A stretch of 64,000 nucleotides of DNA from Flavihumibacter profundi (GTDB lineage: Bacteria; Bacteroidota; Bacteroidia; Chitinophagales; Chitinophagaceae), in the NCBI RefSeq assembly GCF_020076305.1, contig NZ_JAIQXE010000001.1, forward strand, positions 1,178,001 to 1,242,000, in the 5' to 3' direction. Positions 1 through 9,017 of this stretch are shown one piece after another. A program made the position numbers and the translations under genes. Each line of letters opens with the position of its first letter. Position 1 is the stretch's first letter. The notes beneath the pieces are model-generated. The model did no database searches. It had not been told where the DNA came from and saw only the letters and a list, made by a program, of their open reading frames with translations.

Positions 1-779
1 ATATCCACGATATTTATACCAAGCCCATAACCTTTTTTAGAAATGCCTGCGCTTATGGAAACATCGGTAAAAAAGGGATGACCGGATGCAGAATCGAAAT
101 CATTGCGGTAAAGCTTGTCTTCGCTGGAAAATGCGGTATCCTCCCCATAGCGGGTAAAAATTGTCGGCGACCTTTTTATGGGTGTTGTATTAACCATGTA
201 AACATCCAGGTCGCCATCGTTATCAAAATCGAAAAATGCACTGATGACAGTATGGCTTGTATCAGCAAGACCATAGTCTGCGGCCATTTCCTTGAAATCG
301 GGAATGCCTTCTTTTGAAATTCCCTGGTTTACGAACAATAAATTTTTACGGTCTTCGCCTTTAGGTTTAACGCTATTACTCACATAAATATCCAGGAGGC
401 CGTCATTATTAATATCCACCACAGAAGCCGATGAACCCCATTTGCCGGCACTACCGGTATGGCTGGCTGCAGTAACATTCTCGAATTTTAAATTTCCTTT
501 GTTAAGGTAAAGTTCATTTGAAACGCGGCTGCCAGTAAAATAAATATCGGGCAGGCTGTCGTTATTGAAATCCCCTATGGCCACGCCGCTGCCATTGTAG
601 ATAAATTCGAGGTTAAGGGGATTTACTTCTTTATCCTCAATAATAAGGTTATTGAAATTAATGCCGGATTTCTCCGCCTCTATTTTCCGGAATAGTTTAT
701 CCCCATTATTGCTGCAGGAAGTCTGGACGAGAAGCAGGATAAAAAGATACCCGAAAAAGAAGAATTTATTGGTAAGCAT
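1..779 (-). CDS. FG-GAP/VCBS-repeat lipoprotein, C-terminus cut by window edge
   Basis: An open frame starts at the ATG complementary to 777-779 and runs off the left edge with about 259 codons visible. The N-terminus is a lipoprotein signal (hydrophobic stretch, then LLLVQTSC, lipid Cys at residue 22). Four calcium-binding-like repeats follow, with motifs such as GDFNNDSLPDIYF, DINNDGLLDIYV and DFDNDGDLDVYM. This is the pattern of FG-GAP/VCBS beta-propeller proteins, often ending in an ASPIC/UnbV domain, which would lie outside the window. It is probably surface exposed. It lies downstream of susD on the same strand but is separated by a strong terminator and has its own promoter-like box. 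The function is unknown, and a role in substrate binding next to SusCD is only an inference. Confidence 0.85.
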   Translation of the reverse strand, partial: MLTNKFFFFGYLFILLLVQTSCSNNGDKLFRKIEAEKSGINFNNLIIEDKEVNPLNLEFIYNGSGVAIGDFNNDSLPDIYFTGSRVSNELYLNKGNLKFENVTAASHTGSAGKWGSSASVVDINNDGLLDIYVSNSVKPKGEDRKNLLFVNQGISKEGIPDFKEMAADYGLADTSHTVISAFFDFDNDGDLDVYMVNTTPIKRSPTIFTRYGEDTAFSSEDKLYRNDFDSASGHPFFTDVSISAGISKKGYGLGINIVD

Positions 780-801
780 ATTGATTGATTAGTAAAGTAA
801 G

Positions 802-809
802 CAAATATA
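802..809 (-). promoter_or_regulatory. Bacteroidota -7 promoter box (TATATTTG) of the FG-GAP gene
   Basis: The minus strand reads TATATTTG, a full match to the Bacteroidota -7 consensus TAnnTTTG, 22 nt before the ATG. A TTGG lies upstream at a shorter spacing than the ideal 19 nt, so the -33 element is weak. Confidence 0.55.
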
Positions 810-850
810 AAACAGGCATACTTACCAAGCCTATCTTACTGACCTTTTTA

Positions 851-881
851 CAAAAAAGCGCTCCCCGGTTGGGGAGCGCTT
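851..881 (-). terminator. Rho-independent terminator after susD
   Basis: A perfect 10-bp inverted repeat (AGCGCTCCCC at 857-866 and GGGGAGCGCT at 871-880) encloses a 4-nt loop. On the minus strand it is followed by a run of six T (complement of 852-857). It lies about 25 nt past the susD stop, so it ends the susC-susD transcript. Confidence 0.9.
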
Positions 882-903
882 ATGATAGAATTTTTCTTAA
901 AAA

Positions 904-2685
904 TTAGTATCCGTCATTCTGTTTCAATGTACCTTTTGCTAAAGTGATTTCCCTTTCAGGAATCGGATAGTAATGGTTCTTAGTGCCAACAGTATTTGCA
1001 GATTTCAGGTACCCTCTCAGGTCTTTTTCTTTGCTTACATAGGCATTCAGGACATCTTCCAAGTATGTAGGTGTTGGACCATTGGGCACACTGTATCTCA
1101 TCAAATCAAACCAACGAGATCCTTCCATTGCAAGTTCAAACCTTCTTTCATTACGAACCGCTTCGCGGGCTTTGGCCTTATCAGCAAAAGTCGTAACATC
1201 TCCGGCTTCAGCATAGGTTTTGATCACGTATTTTGCCGGGCTGTCTTTTACCCAACTGCCTGGATCTTCAGCCCTTTTCCTTACCATATCAACATATTTT
1301 TGGGCATTAGCTAAAGAGCCTGCTTCAACTTCACATTCTGCGGCCATAAGGAGAACGTCTGCAAAACGCATTGCATTATAATTCTTGGAAGTAACATTCC
1401 TCCAGCCAGTTGCTATAAGTCCTTCAGCTTTATCAGCCTGGGAATAGATATGCTTTTTCGGGCTAAATGGACCAGCATAACCCTGGTCACGAATCCAGAG
1501 ATACCCCGGGTGTGGACCCCAATCATAAAATGGAACACTACGACGACCTGCTGACCAGTCTACACGGGGATCCATATTTTCGGTTCCAAGAGTAAACGGT
1601 TCGTCAGATTTTATACCTTGGTCGTTTTTAACAGGTGTATTCTGGGGATTTGCTTTAGGCAAGCCGTTTGCATCAGTCTGGTAGGAATTAACAAGATTCA
1701 CTGAAGGTTGCATAAATCCGCAGCAACCAAAATCACCACCATAAGGGAAGGCAAGTCCGTATCCACGGCTACCATCACCTTCCTGGCTACCGGAAGCTGC
1801 ATATTGAATAGCAAATACTGATTCTGATTTATTCTTATAGCGTGCATCAAAGTTCTGCCAGTAAGCGGGTAATAAGGCGTAAGGGGTACCATCCCAGGTA
1901 GTTCCTTCATTTATTACCTTAGTAAAAATTGGCAGGGCCTCAGCATAAAGTCCCTGGTATAATTTTGCTTTACCCAGGTATGCATAAGCCGCCCATTTAT
2001 TAGGCCTGCCCGGTGCAGACTGCTTTCCATCTGCAGGAAGGTTATCATAAGCAAACTGAAAATCCGCTTCAATCAGCTTCCAGACATTGTCAGCATTACC
2101 AGCTGCAGTATTATCCGGCACAGTAGTCGTATCTGACATATATGGAATGTTATTCCACATCCTTTTAGCCTCAAAGTGCTGCCATCCCCGGATAAAACGG
2201 CATTCCGCCTTAATTTCCTTTTCATAAGCCTCAGTTACCTCAGAAGGATTTACTTCCTTTGTTGAGGCCAGCAACTTAAGCGTTGTATTGGCTTTGGCAA
2301 TCCCATCATAAATGGCTGTCCAACGAGTCATGAAAGAACTGTTATTCGGCAGCCAGTTATAGATCTCTACAGCAGTCATCAAGGGCTGGTCATTCGCATC
2401 CGTACCTTTATAGGTATCATCCGAAGCGATATCACCAAATACCCAGTTGGTAGCAGTTGCAAACCAGTTTTCACCATACTTAAATTGTGATTCGCCATCA
2501 ATTGCGCCATATGCGCCAATGAGTACGATATCAATACCGGCTTTTGTTTGAATCTGTTCAGTAGCATATTGCCCATATGGATGGGCGTCCATGAAGTTTT
2601 TCTTACAGGCCCAGAGCCCAAGCGTTGCCATCAACAGCAGGGGGACCGTAAACCTGAGTTTAAAATTATTGCTTAAATTTTTCAT
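904..2685 (-). CDS. susD: SusD/RagB family nutrient-binding outer-membrane lipoprotein
   Basis: This 593-residue protein has a lipoprotein signal with the lipid Cys at residue 27 (TLGLWAC). The rest matches the SusD/RagB family: TPR-rich helices early on (EKEIKAECRFIRGWQHFEAK) and the conserved C-terminal stretch with RNERRFELAMEGSRWFDLMR, then YPIPEREI close to the end. SusD proteins sit on the outside of the outer membrane as a lid over the SusC channel and bind the incoming glycan or peptide. The start lies 24 nt after the susC stop, so the two genes are almost certainly one operon. No polysaccharide-degrading enzyme is adjacent, so the substrate cannot be named. Confidence 0.95.
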   Translation of the reverse strand: MKNLSNNFKLRFTVPLLLMATLGLWACKKNFMDAHPYGQYATEQIQTKAGIDIVLIGAYGAIDGESQFKYGENWFATATNWVFGDIASDDTYKGTDANDQPLMTAVEIYNWLPNNSSFMTRWTAIYDGIAKANTTLKLLASTKEVNPSEVTEAYEKEIKAECRFIRGWQHFEAKRMWNNIPYMSDTTTVPDNTAAGNADNVWKLIEADFQFAYDNLPADGKQSAPGRPNKWAAYAYLGKAKLYQGLYAEALPIFTKVINEGTTWDGTPYALLPAYWQNFDARYKNKSESVFAIQYAASGSQEGDGSRGYGLAFPYGGDFGCCGFMQPSVNLVNSYQTDANGLPKANPQNTPVKNDQGIKSDEPFTLGTENMDPRVDWSAGRRSVPFYDWGPHPGYLWIRDQGYAGPFSPKKHIYSQADKAEGLIATGWRNVTSKNYNAMRFADVLLMAAECEVEAGSLANAQKYVDMVRKRAEDPGSWVKDSPAKYVIKTYAEAGDVTTFADKAKAREAVRNERRFELAMEGSRWFDLMRYSVPNGPTPTYLEDVLNAYVSKEKDLRGYLKSANTVGTKNHYYPIPEREITLAKGTLKQNDGY

Positions 2686-2709
2686 ACACTTAGTTCTTTA
2701 ATTTTTGCA

Positions 2710-5700
2710 TTAGAAAGTCAGGTTAAGGCCAAAAGTGAGCATACGGGGAACCGGGAAGTTACCTGCATCTACGCCCATGTTGTAGTCAACTGCCTGGTTA
2801 CGGTAATCGCTACGGCCTGTATTAAAGTTTCCAATCTCAGGATCAAGACCAGTGTAATTTGTAATGGTCAGGATATTTTGTGCCTGCACATAGAAACGGA
2901 GTTTATCTAATCCCACTTTACGGATAAGTTCAGGTGATAAAGTATATCCAATACTTAAATTTTTCAACCGCAGGTATCCACCTGGCTCAATATAATAATC
3001 AACTACATCCTGTCCGCTTGTACCATCAGCAGCATTTAACCTTGGCAGTTTTTTATTGTCACCAGGCTTTTCCCAGCTATCATACAAAACGCGCCTTGTG
3101 CGGTTACCCTGGAAGGTGTTGAAATCAGACCAGTACCGAACATAGTTGGCAATATCCCCGCCACATTTCCAGTAAATGAAAGCAGAAAGGTCAAAACGCT
3201 TATAGGCAAGGCCAATGTTAAATCCAGCAGTGAATTTCGGATGCGGGTTACCGATAAAGGTTTTATCAAAACCATCAATTTTGCCATCTGGCTTGCCATC
3301 AGGACCACTGATGTCTTTGTATCTCCAGCCACCGATAAATTTACCCCCCTGGTCAAGTTTGTCCAGATCGGCTTGACTTTCGAAGAAGCCATCAATTTTG
3401 TAGCCATAGAAACTCATGAAAGGTTGTCCAACTACAGAACGGTTGAACGGAGCAATCCTTGTAGCGCTTCCATCCACAAAATCCCCCACGATTTTATCAA
3501 CATTGTTCTTGTACATGCTGAAGTTCATACCCACATTAAACCTCCATTCCTTATTGATAGTGCCATTGTAATTAACCGTTAAATCCACCCCATTATTAGT
3601 CATTTCCCCAATATTCTGGTACTGGCTCGCAACATAACCATAAACGGAAGGATCCAATTGAACCGGGAAAAGCAGTTTGGAAGTCTTTTTATTATAAAAT
3701 TCCAGGATCACATTCAATTTGTTGTTCAGCATGGTGGCGTCGATACCAATGTTAGCAGTACCCGCAACTTCCCACTGAACTTTAGGGTTACCAACCTGAG
3801 TCAACCTGAATCCGGAATTAGCCGGAACACCACCACTCATTGGGTAAGAAGTATAACCGCTTTCTAAAGAATACAGGTCCTTGTAACCAAATCCGGGAAT
3901 CCTGTTGTTACCCAGTACACCGTATCCTACGCGAAGTTTCAGGTCATTAAAGAGTTTGCTGTTTTTCATGAAACTCATTTCAGTCATTCTCCAACCTAAA
4001 CTTACACCACCAAAATTACCATATTTATTATCAGGTCCAAATGCATTAGCATCACCATCCCTTCTATAAGAACCACTAAAGATATATTTACCATCAAAAG
4101 TGTAATCAAGTTTGGCAAGGATTGGCGTATACTGCCTATTATCGCTTTCATAGCTATAACCATATGGAGTAGCACTTTGGCCACTGCTAACCTGATAGAA
4201 ATTCCTGTCAAAGGAGAAGTAAGTGTTTGAAGATCCGCCGGTTCCACGGTACTTGGATTGTTTCAATTCAGTACCTATGAGAGCAGAGATATCACTTTTC
4301 CCAAAAGTTTGCTGGTAGCGCAGGGTATTGAACCAGGTCATTTGGTAGCCCCAGTTCATATCTTCATTATAACTACCTGTACCGCCACGACCTTCAGAAG
4401 ATTCGTAGTGCGGAACATTAAACATGTGGCCATCGTAAGTATTCCAGTCTATCCCAAAATTGGAACGGAAGGCAAAATGTTTTGCAAATTCTATTTCAGC
4501 ATACACGTTACCGATAACACCTACCCTGCTGCTCTTCCCGTTTTCAGCATTCCTGTAACGGTCAGCTACCGGGTTACCGGCATTACCCAGGTTTGAACCA
4601 CGGGTACCTGCCCAGTTGCCTTTAATATCATACACGGGAATAATCGGCTGGTTACGGATAGCCATCAGGATGGCATTGCTTTCATCCTGGTTGGTAAAAC
4701 CAGGTTTCTCATCGATATAATTTATCTGTACGTTTTCGCCAATCTTCACATGGTTTTTAATGTTGAAGTTGGAGTTCATCCTGACTGAATAACGTTTATA
4801 ACCCGTTTTAACCACCATACCTTGCTGGTCATAGTAGTTCAAACCAAATAGATAGTTGCCTTGCGCTGTACCACCTGATACAGTCAGGGCGTGGTTCATA
4901 ATAGGTGCAGGCTTAATGATTTCATGCAACCAATCCGTACCTGTCTTATTGGCCTTCATGATCAGGTAGGTCTTACTGGTATCCTCAACATTCTGCAGGT
5001 CCAACTTATACCTATTAGGATCTGCTGCAGGATCCCCTTCCATAACACCAGATGAAGTTCCGGCAAAAATATAATCGGGAATTACAGGTGAAGTGGAGCC
5101 ATTTTTACCGCCACCATACTGGCCGTGTTTAACATACCCGGCTGAATCCTGGCCGGCATTGATAGCCATTTTCCAGAGGTACTGGCCATATTCTTCAGTA
5201 TTCAACAAGTCAAGTCCTTTATTGAAATACTGTGTGCCGTAATAAGCATCGTAAGAAACTTTTGCAGAACCTGATTTACCCCTTTTGGTAGTAATAATTA
5301 CCACCCCGTTGGCAGCAGCTGAACCATAAACGGCAGCAGCAGAAGCGTCTTTCAACACCTGCAGTGATTCAATATCACCAGGGTTAAGGTCAGCAATGGA
5401 ATTGAGCTGCATTCCATCCACAACGAAGAGTGGGTCATTCGAACCGAAAGTACTGAAACCGCGGATCCGGATATTGGCACCAGCACCAGGAACACCTGAT
5501 GAAGTTACGTTCACACCCGAAGCACGGCCCTGCAGTAAATTCTCTACGTTAGAGTTAGGGTTTTTAGCCATTTCCTTAACATCAACAACGGCAACGGCAC
5601 CGGTGATGTCTTTTTTACGCTGGGTTGTGTAACCCGTTACAATTACCTCGTTCAAACTTCCGGCAATTGATTCTACAGAAATACTCATTACCCCGGAAGC

Positions 5701-5973
5701 AGGAACAGTGATTTCCCTGGTTTTTACACCATTTGCAGAAACCACTAATACGGCACCTGGCTCAACATTGAGCGCAAAAGTTCCGTCGTCTAAGGTGGCA
5801 GTACCGGTTGTGGTACCTTTCACCAAAACACTGGCACCGGCTATCGGAAGGCCATCCGATCCGGTTACTTTACCAGTAACCTTTTTCTGGGCTAATGCAA
5901 TCGTACTGACTAGCATCGTTAAGAATAGTAAGAGTACGCCCCTACTCATACCTCTTTGCATTTTTTGTTTCAT
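2710..5973 (-). CDS. susC: SusC/RagA family TonB-dependent outer-membrane transporter
   Basis: This is a full-length SusC-type transporter of 1087 residues. It has a signal peptide ending near residue 28 (STIALAQ), a carboxypeptidase-regulatory-like beta-sandwich at about 29-95, then the VIVTGYTTQRKKDITGAV segment and a plug domain at about 115-230. The plug ends with the family signature VVIITTKRGK. The remainder is a 22-strand barrel ending in a terminal Phe (FGLNLTF), as expected for recognition by the BAM complex. It imports oligomers across the outer membrane using TonB energy, together with the SusD protein encoded just downstream. No adjacent anti-sigma/sigma pair is seen, so regulation is not evident. 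Confidence 0.96.
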   Translation of the reverse strand: MKQKMQRGMSRGVLLLFLTMLVSTIALAQKKVTGKVTGSDGLPIAGASVLVKGTTTGTATLDDGTFALNVEPGAVLVVSANGVKTREITVPASGVMSISVESIAGSLNEVIVTGYTTQRKKDITGAVAVVDVKEMAKNPNSNVENLLQGRASGVNVTSSGVPGAGANIRIRGFSTFGSNDPLFVVDGMQLNSIADLNPGDIESLQVLKDASAAAVYGSAAANGVVIITTKRGKSGSAKVSYDAYYGTQYFNKGLDLLNTEEYGQYLWKMAINAGQDSAGYVKHGQYGGGKNGSTSPVIPDYIFAGTSSGVMEGDPAADPNRYKLDLQNVEDTSKTYLIMKANKTGTDWLHEIIKPAPIMNHALTVSGGTAQGNYLFGLNYYDQQGMVVKTGYKRYSVRMNSNFNIKNHVKIGENVQINYIDEKPGFTNQDESNAILMAIRNQPIIPVYDIKGNWAGTRGSNLGNAGNPVADRYRNAENGKSSRVGVIGNVYAEIEFAKHFAFRSNFGIDWNTYDGHMFNVPHYESSEGRGGTGSYNEDMNWGYQMTWFNTLRYQQTFGKSDISALIGTELKQSKYRGTGGSSNTYFSFDRNFYQVSSGQSATPYGYSYESDNRQYTPILAKLDYTFDGKYIFSGSYRRDGDANAFGPDNKYGNFGGVSLGWRMTEMSFMKNSKLFNDLKLRVGYGVLGNNRIPGFGYKDLYSLESGYTSYPMSGGVPANSGFRLTQVGNPKVQWEVAGTANIGIDATMLNNKLNVILEFYNKKTSKLLFPVQLDPSVYGYVASQYQNIGEMTNNGVDLTVNYNGTINKEWRFNVGMNFSMYKNNVDKIVGDFVDGSATRIAPFNRSVVGQPFMSFYGYKIDGFFESQADLDKLDQGGKFIGGWRYKDISGPDGKPDGKIDGFDKTFIGNPHPKFTAGFNIGLAYKRFDLSAFIYWKCGGDIANYVRYWSDFNTFQGNRTRRVLYDSWEKPGDNKKLPRLNAADGTSGQDVVDYYIEPGGYLRLKNLSIGYTLSPELIRKVGLDKLRFYVQAQNILTITNYTGLDPEIGNFNTGRSDYRNQAVDYNMGVDAGNFPVPRMLTFGLNLTF

Positions 5974-6279
5974 TCAAAACAGTTAATGGATTGGTTAATG
6001 ATGGAAATGTGGCAAAATCGTTTGTTAGCCATTCTATAAAAATGTTAATTTTTTAGCAAATCAAGAAAAATAATTTTAAAGATGCTTAATAATTAACCAG
6101 TGCGAAAAGCAAATAATAACCAGGGAGATTTTTTAGATAGTCTTATTTTATAATACATAACAAGCATCGTTTAAAAGTATTTATACTCAATCTGGTGCTT
6201 TAAGGCAATGAATAAGTGCTAAACGCTGCATGTAATTAAATATTTTTTAACATTGCCAGGATCAATAATACTACCGTGT
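5974..6279. other. AT-rich intergenic region between susC and the TMEM220-like gene
   Basis: This 306-bp gap holds no gene. It must contain the divergent promoters for susC (minus) and the small membrane protein gene (plus). I see no exact TAnnTTTG box. The nearest minus-strand match is TTGATTTG (complement of 6057-6064), with one mismatch. No inverted repeat stands out. Confidence 0.5.
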
Positions 6280-6656
6280 ATGAAATACACTAATTGGCTA
6301 TTGACATTTCTTTTTATCGTATTTGCCGGCTACAGTACAATGATCCCGATCCATGGCTTTGGGGCCCTATTTACCTATATGCTGCCTGGCTTTGTTTTAG
6401 TGCCGGCAGGGGCAAGTATTTCCCAAAGTTTTATCTCGGTGGTATAGCATTTTACCTCGTTTATGCATTTTACCTGTTTGTCGATAAAAACGGCGTCTGG
6501 AACTGGGCAACCCGGCATAACGCAGAAAACCTGGTACAAACCATGAAGGCTGAGCGCCCGTGGATTGAGGAAACCCGGGAATTTGGCGGATTATTAATCG
6601 TTACCGGTGCTTTGTTGCTGAATTACCTGAAGTACCGGAAAACTGCCAGCATTTAA
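6280..6656 (+). pseudogene. TMEM220-like small membrane protein with an apparent -1 nt frameshift
   Basis: Two overlapping frames together encode one protein of about 125 residues. Frame one starts at ATG 6280 and gives a hydrophobic N-terminus (MKYTNWLLTFLFIVFAG). The second frame continues from about 6330 with LQYNDPDPWLWGPIYLYAA and runs to the stop at 6656. TMEM220-like proteins have one continuous helix leading into a Q-x-NDPD-x-x-LW motif, so the join expected is FAG followed by LQYNDPDP. One base is missing at about 6328-6330. It could be a real inactivating mutation, a programmed shift (no slippery heptamer is obvious) or a sequencing error. The C-terminal part, including two more hydrophobic segments and EETREFGGLLIV, is intact. 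Confidence 0.7.
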
Positions 6657-6680
6657 TCATTACCTGCTGTTCAATTCCGG

Positions 6681-6986
6681 CTAGGTATGGTGGATGGATA
6701 ATTTTTTGACCATCTCGTCGCTGATACCATCAGAATATACCCCATAGGCATTCACAAGGACACCTTTTTCACCGTGCTTTGATTCTATGGCAAATAATAT
6801 AGAGGAGTCGGATGGATTGGTTTCCCCTTCAAAGCGATAGACTTCCATAATTTCAAATTCGGAAGGCATCAGGTTTATTGGAGTTTCATGACAAATAATA
6901 CAGTCATAAGACAAATTGAAATCAATGGTATAACCCCGGCTCTTTAACCCGGCCATTGCCTCAGAAAGGGTATCATAAGCTGTCAT
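6681..6986 (-). CDS. Small conserved Bacteroidota protein (often labelled phosphoribosylpyrophosphate synthetase-like)
   Basis: This 101-residue soluble protein has no signal peptide. It begins with YDTLSEAMAGLKSRGYTIDF and contains EFEIMEVYRFEGETNPSDSS, a pattern I recognise from a family widespread in Bacteroidota. That family is sometimes misnamed phosphoribosylpyrophosphate synthetase. It is far too short to be that enzyme (about 310 residues) and shows no PRPP-binding motif, so the label should not be trusted. A Cys pair (CIIC, residues 29-32) is present. The function is unknown. It is divergent from ahcY and convergent with the frameshifted gene. Confidence 0.7.
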   Translation of the reverse strand: MTAYDTLSEAMAGLKSRGYTIDFNLSYDCIICHETPINLMPSEFEIMEVYRFEGETNPSDSSILFAIESKHGEKGVLVNAYGVYSDGISDEMVKKLSIHHT

Positions 6987-7037
6987 AAACTTGAATTGAA
7001 CTACAATTTAAGTAATCTTCCGCTTCATCGCCACCAT

Positions 7038-7068
7038 TTTGTACAAGGCATCCGAAACCTTACCTTTG
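7038..7068 (+). promoter_or_regulatory. Promoter of ahcY (TTTG-N19-TACCTTTG)
   Basis: TTTG at 7038-7041 and TACCTTTG at 7061-7068 are separated by exactly 19 nt, matching the Bacteroidota sigma-ABfr consensus at both elements. The ATG of ahcY follows 21 nt later, so the leader is only about 15 nt and leaves no room for a riboswitch. Confidence 0.8.
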
Positions 7069-7089
7069 CCGCGAAATAAATGATTTCGT

Positions 7090-8418
7090 ATGTCAACTAT
7101 AACCAAGTCAAACATTGATTTTTCCCTTCCGTATAAAGTAAAAGATATTAGCCTGGCCGAATGGGGCCGCAAGGAAATCAGGCTAGCCGAAGCAGAGATG
7201 CCCGGACTGATGGCGCTTCGCGCTGAATATGGTGCAAGCCAACCCCTGAAAGGTGCAAGAATTGCCGGTTGCCTGCATATGACCATACAAACAGCGGTTT
7301 TAATTGAAACCCTCATTGCCCTTGGCGCAGAAGTTAAGTGGAGTTCCTGTAATATCTTCTCAACACAAGACCATGCAGCTGCAGCGATAGCAGCCGCGGG
7401 CATAGGCGTGTTTGCCTGGAAGGGACAGAGCCTGGAAGAAGCTGACTGGTGTATTGAACAAACGCTTTTCTTTGGTGGTGCTGACCGCCCCCTGAATATG
7501 ATCCTCGATGATGGAGGCGACCTTACCAATATTGTATTTGACAAATACCCCGAACTGATCCAGTATGTTAAAGGATTAAGTGAAGAAACCACTACCGGCG
7601 TTCACCGTTTATATGAGCGCATGGCAAAAGGTACCCTGCCGATTCCCGCTATTAATGTGAACGATTCAGTTACAAAAAGCAAATTCGACAATAAATACGG
7701 TTGCAAGGAATCACTGGTTGATGCCATCCGCCGTGCTACTGATGTGATGCTGGCTGGTAAAGTTGCAGTTGTAGGTGGTTATGGTGATGTAGGAAAAGGT
7801 TCTGCAGCATCCCTTGCAGGTGCAGGATGCCGGGTTATCGTTACTGAAATAGATCCTATTTGCGCTTTGCAGGCTGCGATGGATGGTTTCGAAGTAAAGA
7901 AAATGGTTGACGCAGTTAAGGAAGCCGATATTATTGTAACTGCCTCAGGCTGCCGCGACCTTATTACAGGTGTGCATTTCAAATCCATGAAAGACAAAGC
8001 CATTGTTTGCAATATCGGCCACTTTGATATTGAAATTGATGTTGCCTGGCTGAATAACAATTATGGTCATACGAAAGATACCATTAAACCACAGGTTGAT
8101 ATTTATACAATAGATGGTAAAGACATCATCCTGCTTGCAGAAGGCCGACTGGTTAACCTTGGCTGTGCCACAGGCCACCCAAGTTTTGTCATGAGTAATT
8201 CATTTACCAATCAAACCCTTGCGCAGCTTGAGCTTTGGACAAACAATGACAAATACGAAAACAAGGTTTATGTGTTGCCTAAGCACCTCGATGAGAAAGT
8301 TGCCCGCCTGCACCTGGCAAAAATTGGTGTGCAACTGGAAGAACTGACTACTGAACAGGCTGAATACCTCGGCATACCACAGTTCGGCCCATTCAAACCT
8401 GAACAATACAGATATTAG
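7090..8418 (+). CDS. ahcY: Adenosylhomocysteinase (SAH hydrolase)
   Basis: The enzyme reversibly splits S-adenosylhomocysteine into adenosine and homocysteine, removing the inhibitory by-product of SAM-dependent methylation. It is cytosolic, tetrameric and uses bound NAD. The 442-residue length is normal. Visible landmarks are [20 protein letters not shown] near residue 57, the substrate-site stretch [16 protein letters not shown], the Rossmann motif [11 protein letters not shown] at about 227-237, and the invariant C-terminus KPEQYRY. It appears to be a single-gene unit with its own strong promoter. A 12-bp palindrome follows the stop. Cysteine synthase lies 3.4 kb downstream, but nothing shows the two are co-transcribed. 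Confidence 0.98.
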   Translation: MSTITKSNIDFSLPYKVKDISLAEWGRKEIRLAEAEMPGLMALRAEYGASQPLKGARIAGCLHMTIQTAVLIETLIALGAEVKWSSCNIFSTQDHAAAAIAAAGIGVFAWKGQSLEEADWCIEQTLFFGGADRPLNMILDDGGDLTNIVFDKYPELIQYVKGLSEETTTGVHRLYERMAKGTLPIPAINVNDSVTKSKFDNKYGCKESLVDAIRRATDVMLAGKVAVVGGYGDVGKGSAASLAGAGCRVIVTEIDPICALQAAMDGFEVKKMVDAVKEADIIVTASGCRDLITGVHFKSMKDKAIVCNIGHFDIEIDVAWLNNNYGHTKDTIKPQVDIYTIDGKDIILLAEGRLVNLGCATGHPSFVMSNSFTNQTLAQLELWTNNDKYENKVYVLPKHLDEKVARLHLAKIGVQLEELTTEQAEYLGIPQFGPFKPEQYRY

Positions 8419-8424
8419 GATTTT

Positions 8425-8452
8425 GTGTCTGGCACCTAACGGTGCCAGACAC
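8425..8452. repeat. Perfect 12-bp palindrome (possible bidirectional terminator or REP-like element)
   Basis: GTGTCTGGCACC at 8425-8436 and its exact reverse complement at 8441-8452 flank the loop TAAC. It sits in the 39-bp gap between the converging ahcY and the secreted-protein gene. No T-run follows on either strand, so it is not a textbook terminator. I saw no second copy in the window. Confidence 0.75.
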
Positions 8453-8457
8453 CCTAC

Positions 8458-8964
8458 CTACCTGGGCAAATTCTTCGCCTCTTTGGCAATACAATCAGAA
8501 GTTTTCATCAGCAATTCCTGCTGCTGGGGTGTAAGTGCCAGTACCGTTTTCTTTTCATATTTATCCGTGAATATTATAGAGACTACCTTTTTTGTGGCCA
8601 GTTTCTGTAAAGTTGCCGGAGTATATTGTCCACCTTTCATGGTGATATGGAAATATCCATTACAATTATCCCCGCCGGTATTCCTTACCTCTATCTTCGA
8701 CTTCCCCCCTTCGAATAAAAATGTTGCTTCCGACTCTTCGCCAATACAATTGGCGTTAGGATTGTGGATTACAAAGAAGTAATCAATCTCCTTCCCGGTT
8801 GCATCAATACTCAGGTCTGTTCCCTGGAGGTCTATAAATCCCGAGCTTAGTTTTGGCATACCACTAAAATCATCAGTAGTTTTCTGCAGTTTACACTCCT
8901 GCGAGAATCCATTCCCCGCAAACAATAAAAGCAGGCTTAAAAAGCAAATCCTGGTTATTTTCAT
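8458..8964 (-). CDS. Secreted hypothetical protein
   Basis: This 168-residue protein starts with a clear signal peptide (hydrophobic residues 5-20, likely cleaved after GFSQ). The mature part has a beta-rich look with four cysteines, two of them near NTGGDNCNGYF and CIGEES, which could form periplasmic disulfides. I do not recognise the family. It is convergent with ahcY, sharing the palindrome between them, and divergent from the GH20 gene, with about 53 bp for both promoters. Confidence 0.7.
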   Translation of the reverse strand: MKITRICFLSLLLLFAGNGFSQECKLQKTTDDFSGMPKLSSGFIDLQGTDLSIDATGKEIDYFFVIHNPNANCIGEESEATFLFEGGKSKIEVRNTGGDNCNGYFHITMKGGQYTPATLQKLATKKVVSIIFTDKYEKKTVLALTPQQQELLMKTSDCIAKEAKNLPR

Positions 8965-9017
8965 ATTTCAAAATAATAAATTCTCTTATTTTCAACCGCA
9001 ATAATCTTCCTGTACTT

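Noticed and set aside
6987-7089. SAM/SAH riboswitch upstream of ahcY
   Set aside because: The predicted leader is only about 15 nt.
7008-7592. Long minus-strand open frame of 194 codons opposite ahcY
   Set aside because: It lies antisense to the conserved ahcY gene, has no recognisable motif and no promoter, and shows low-complexity composition that mirrors the coding strand.
8423-8782. Plus-strand open frame of 119 codons
   Set aside because: It starts inside the palindrome and runs opposite the secreted-protein gene, which has a clear signal peptide; the plus frame has none.
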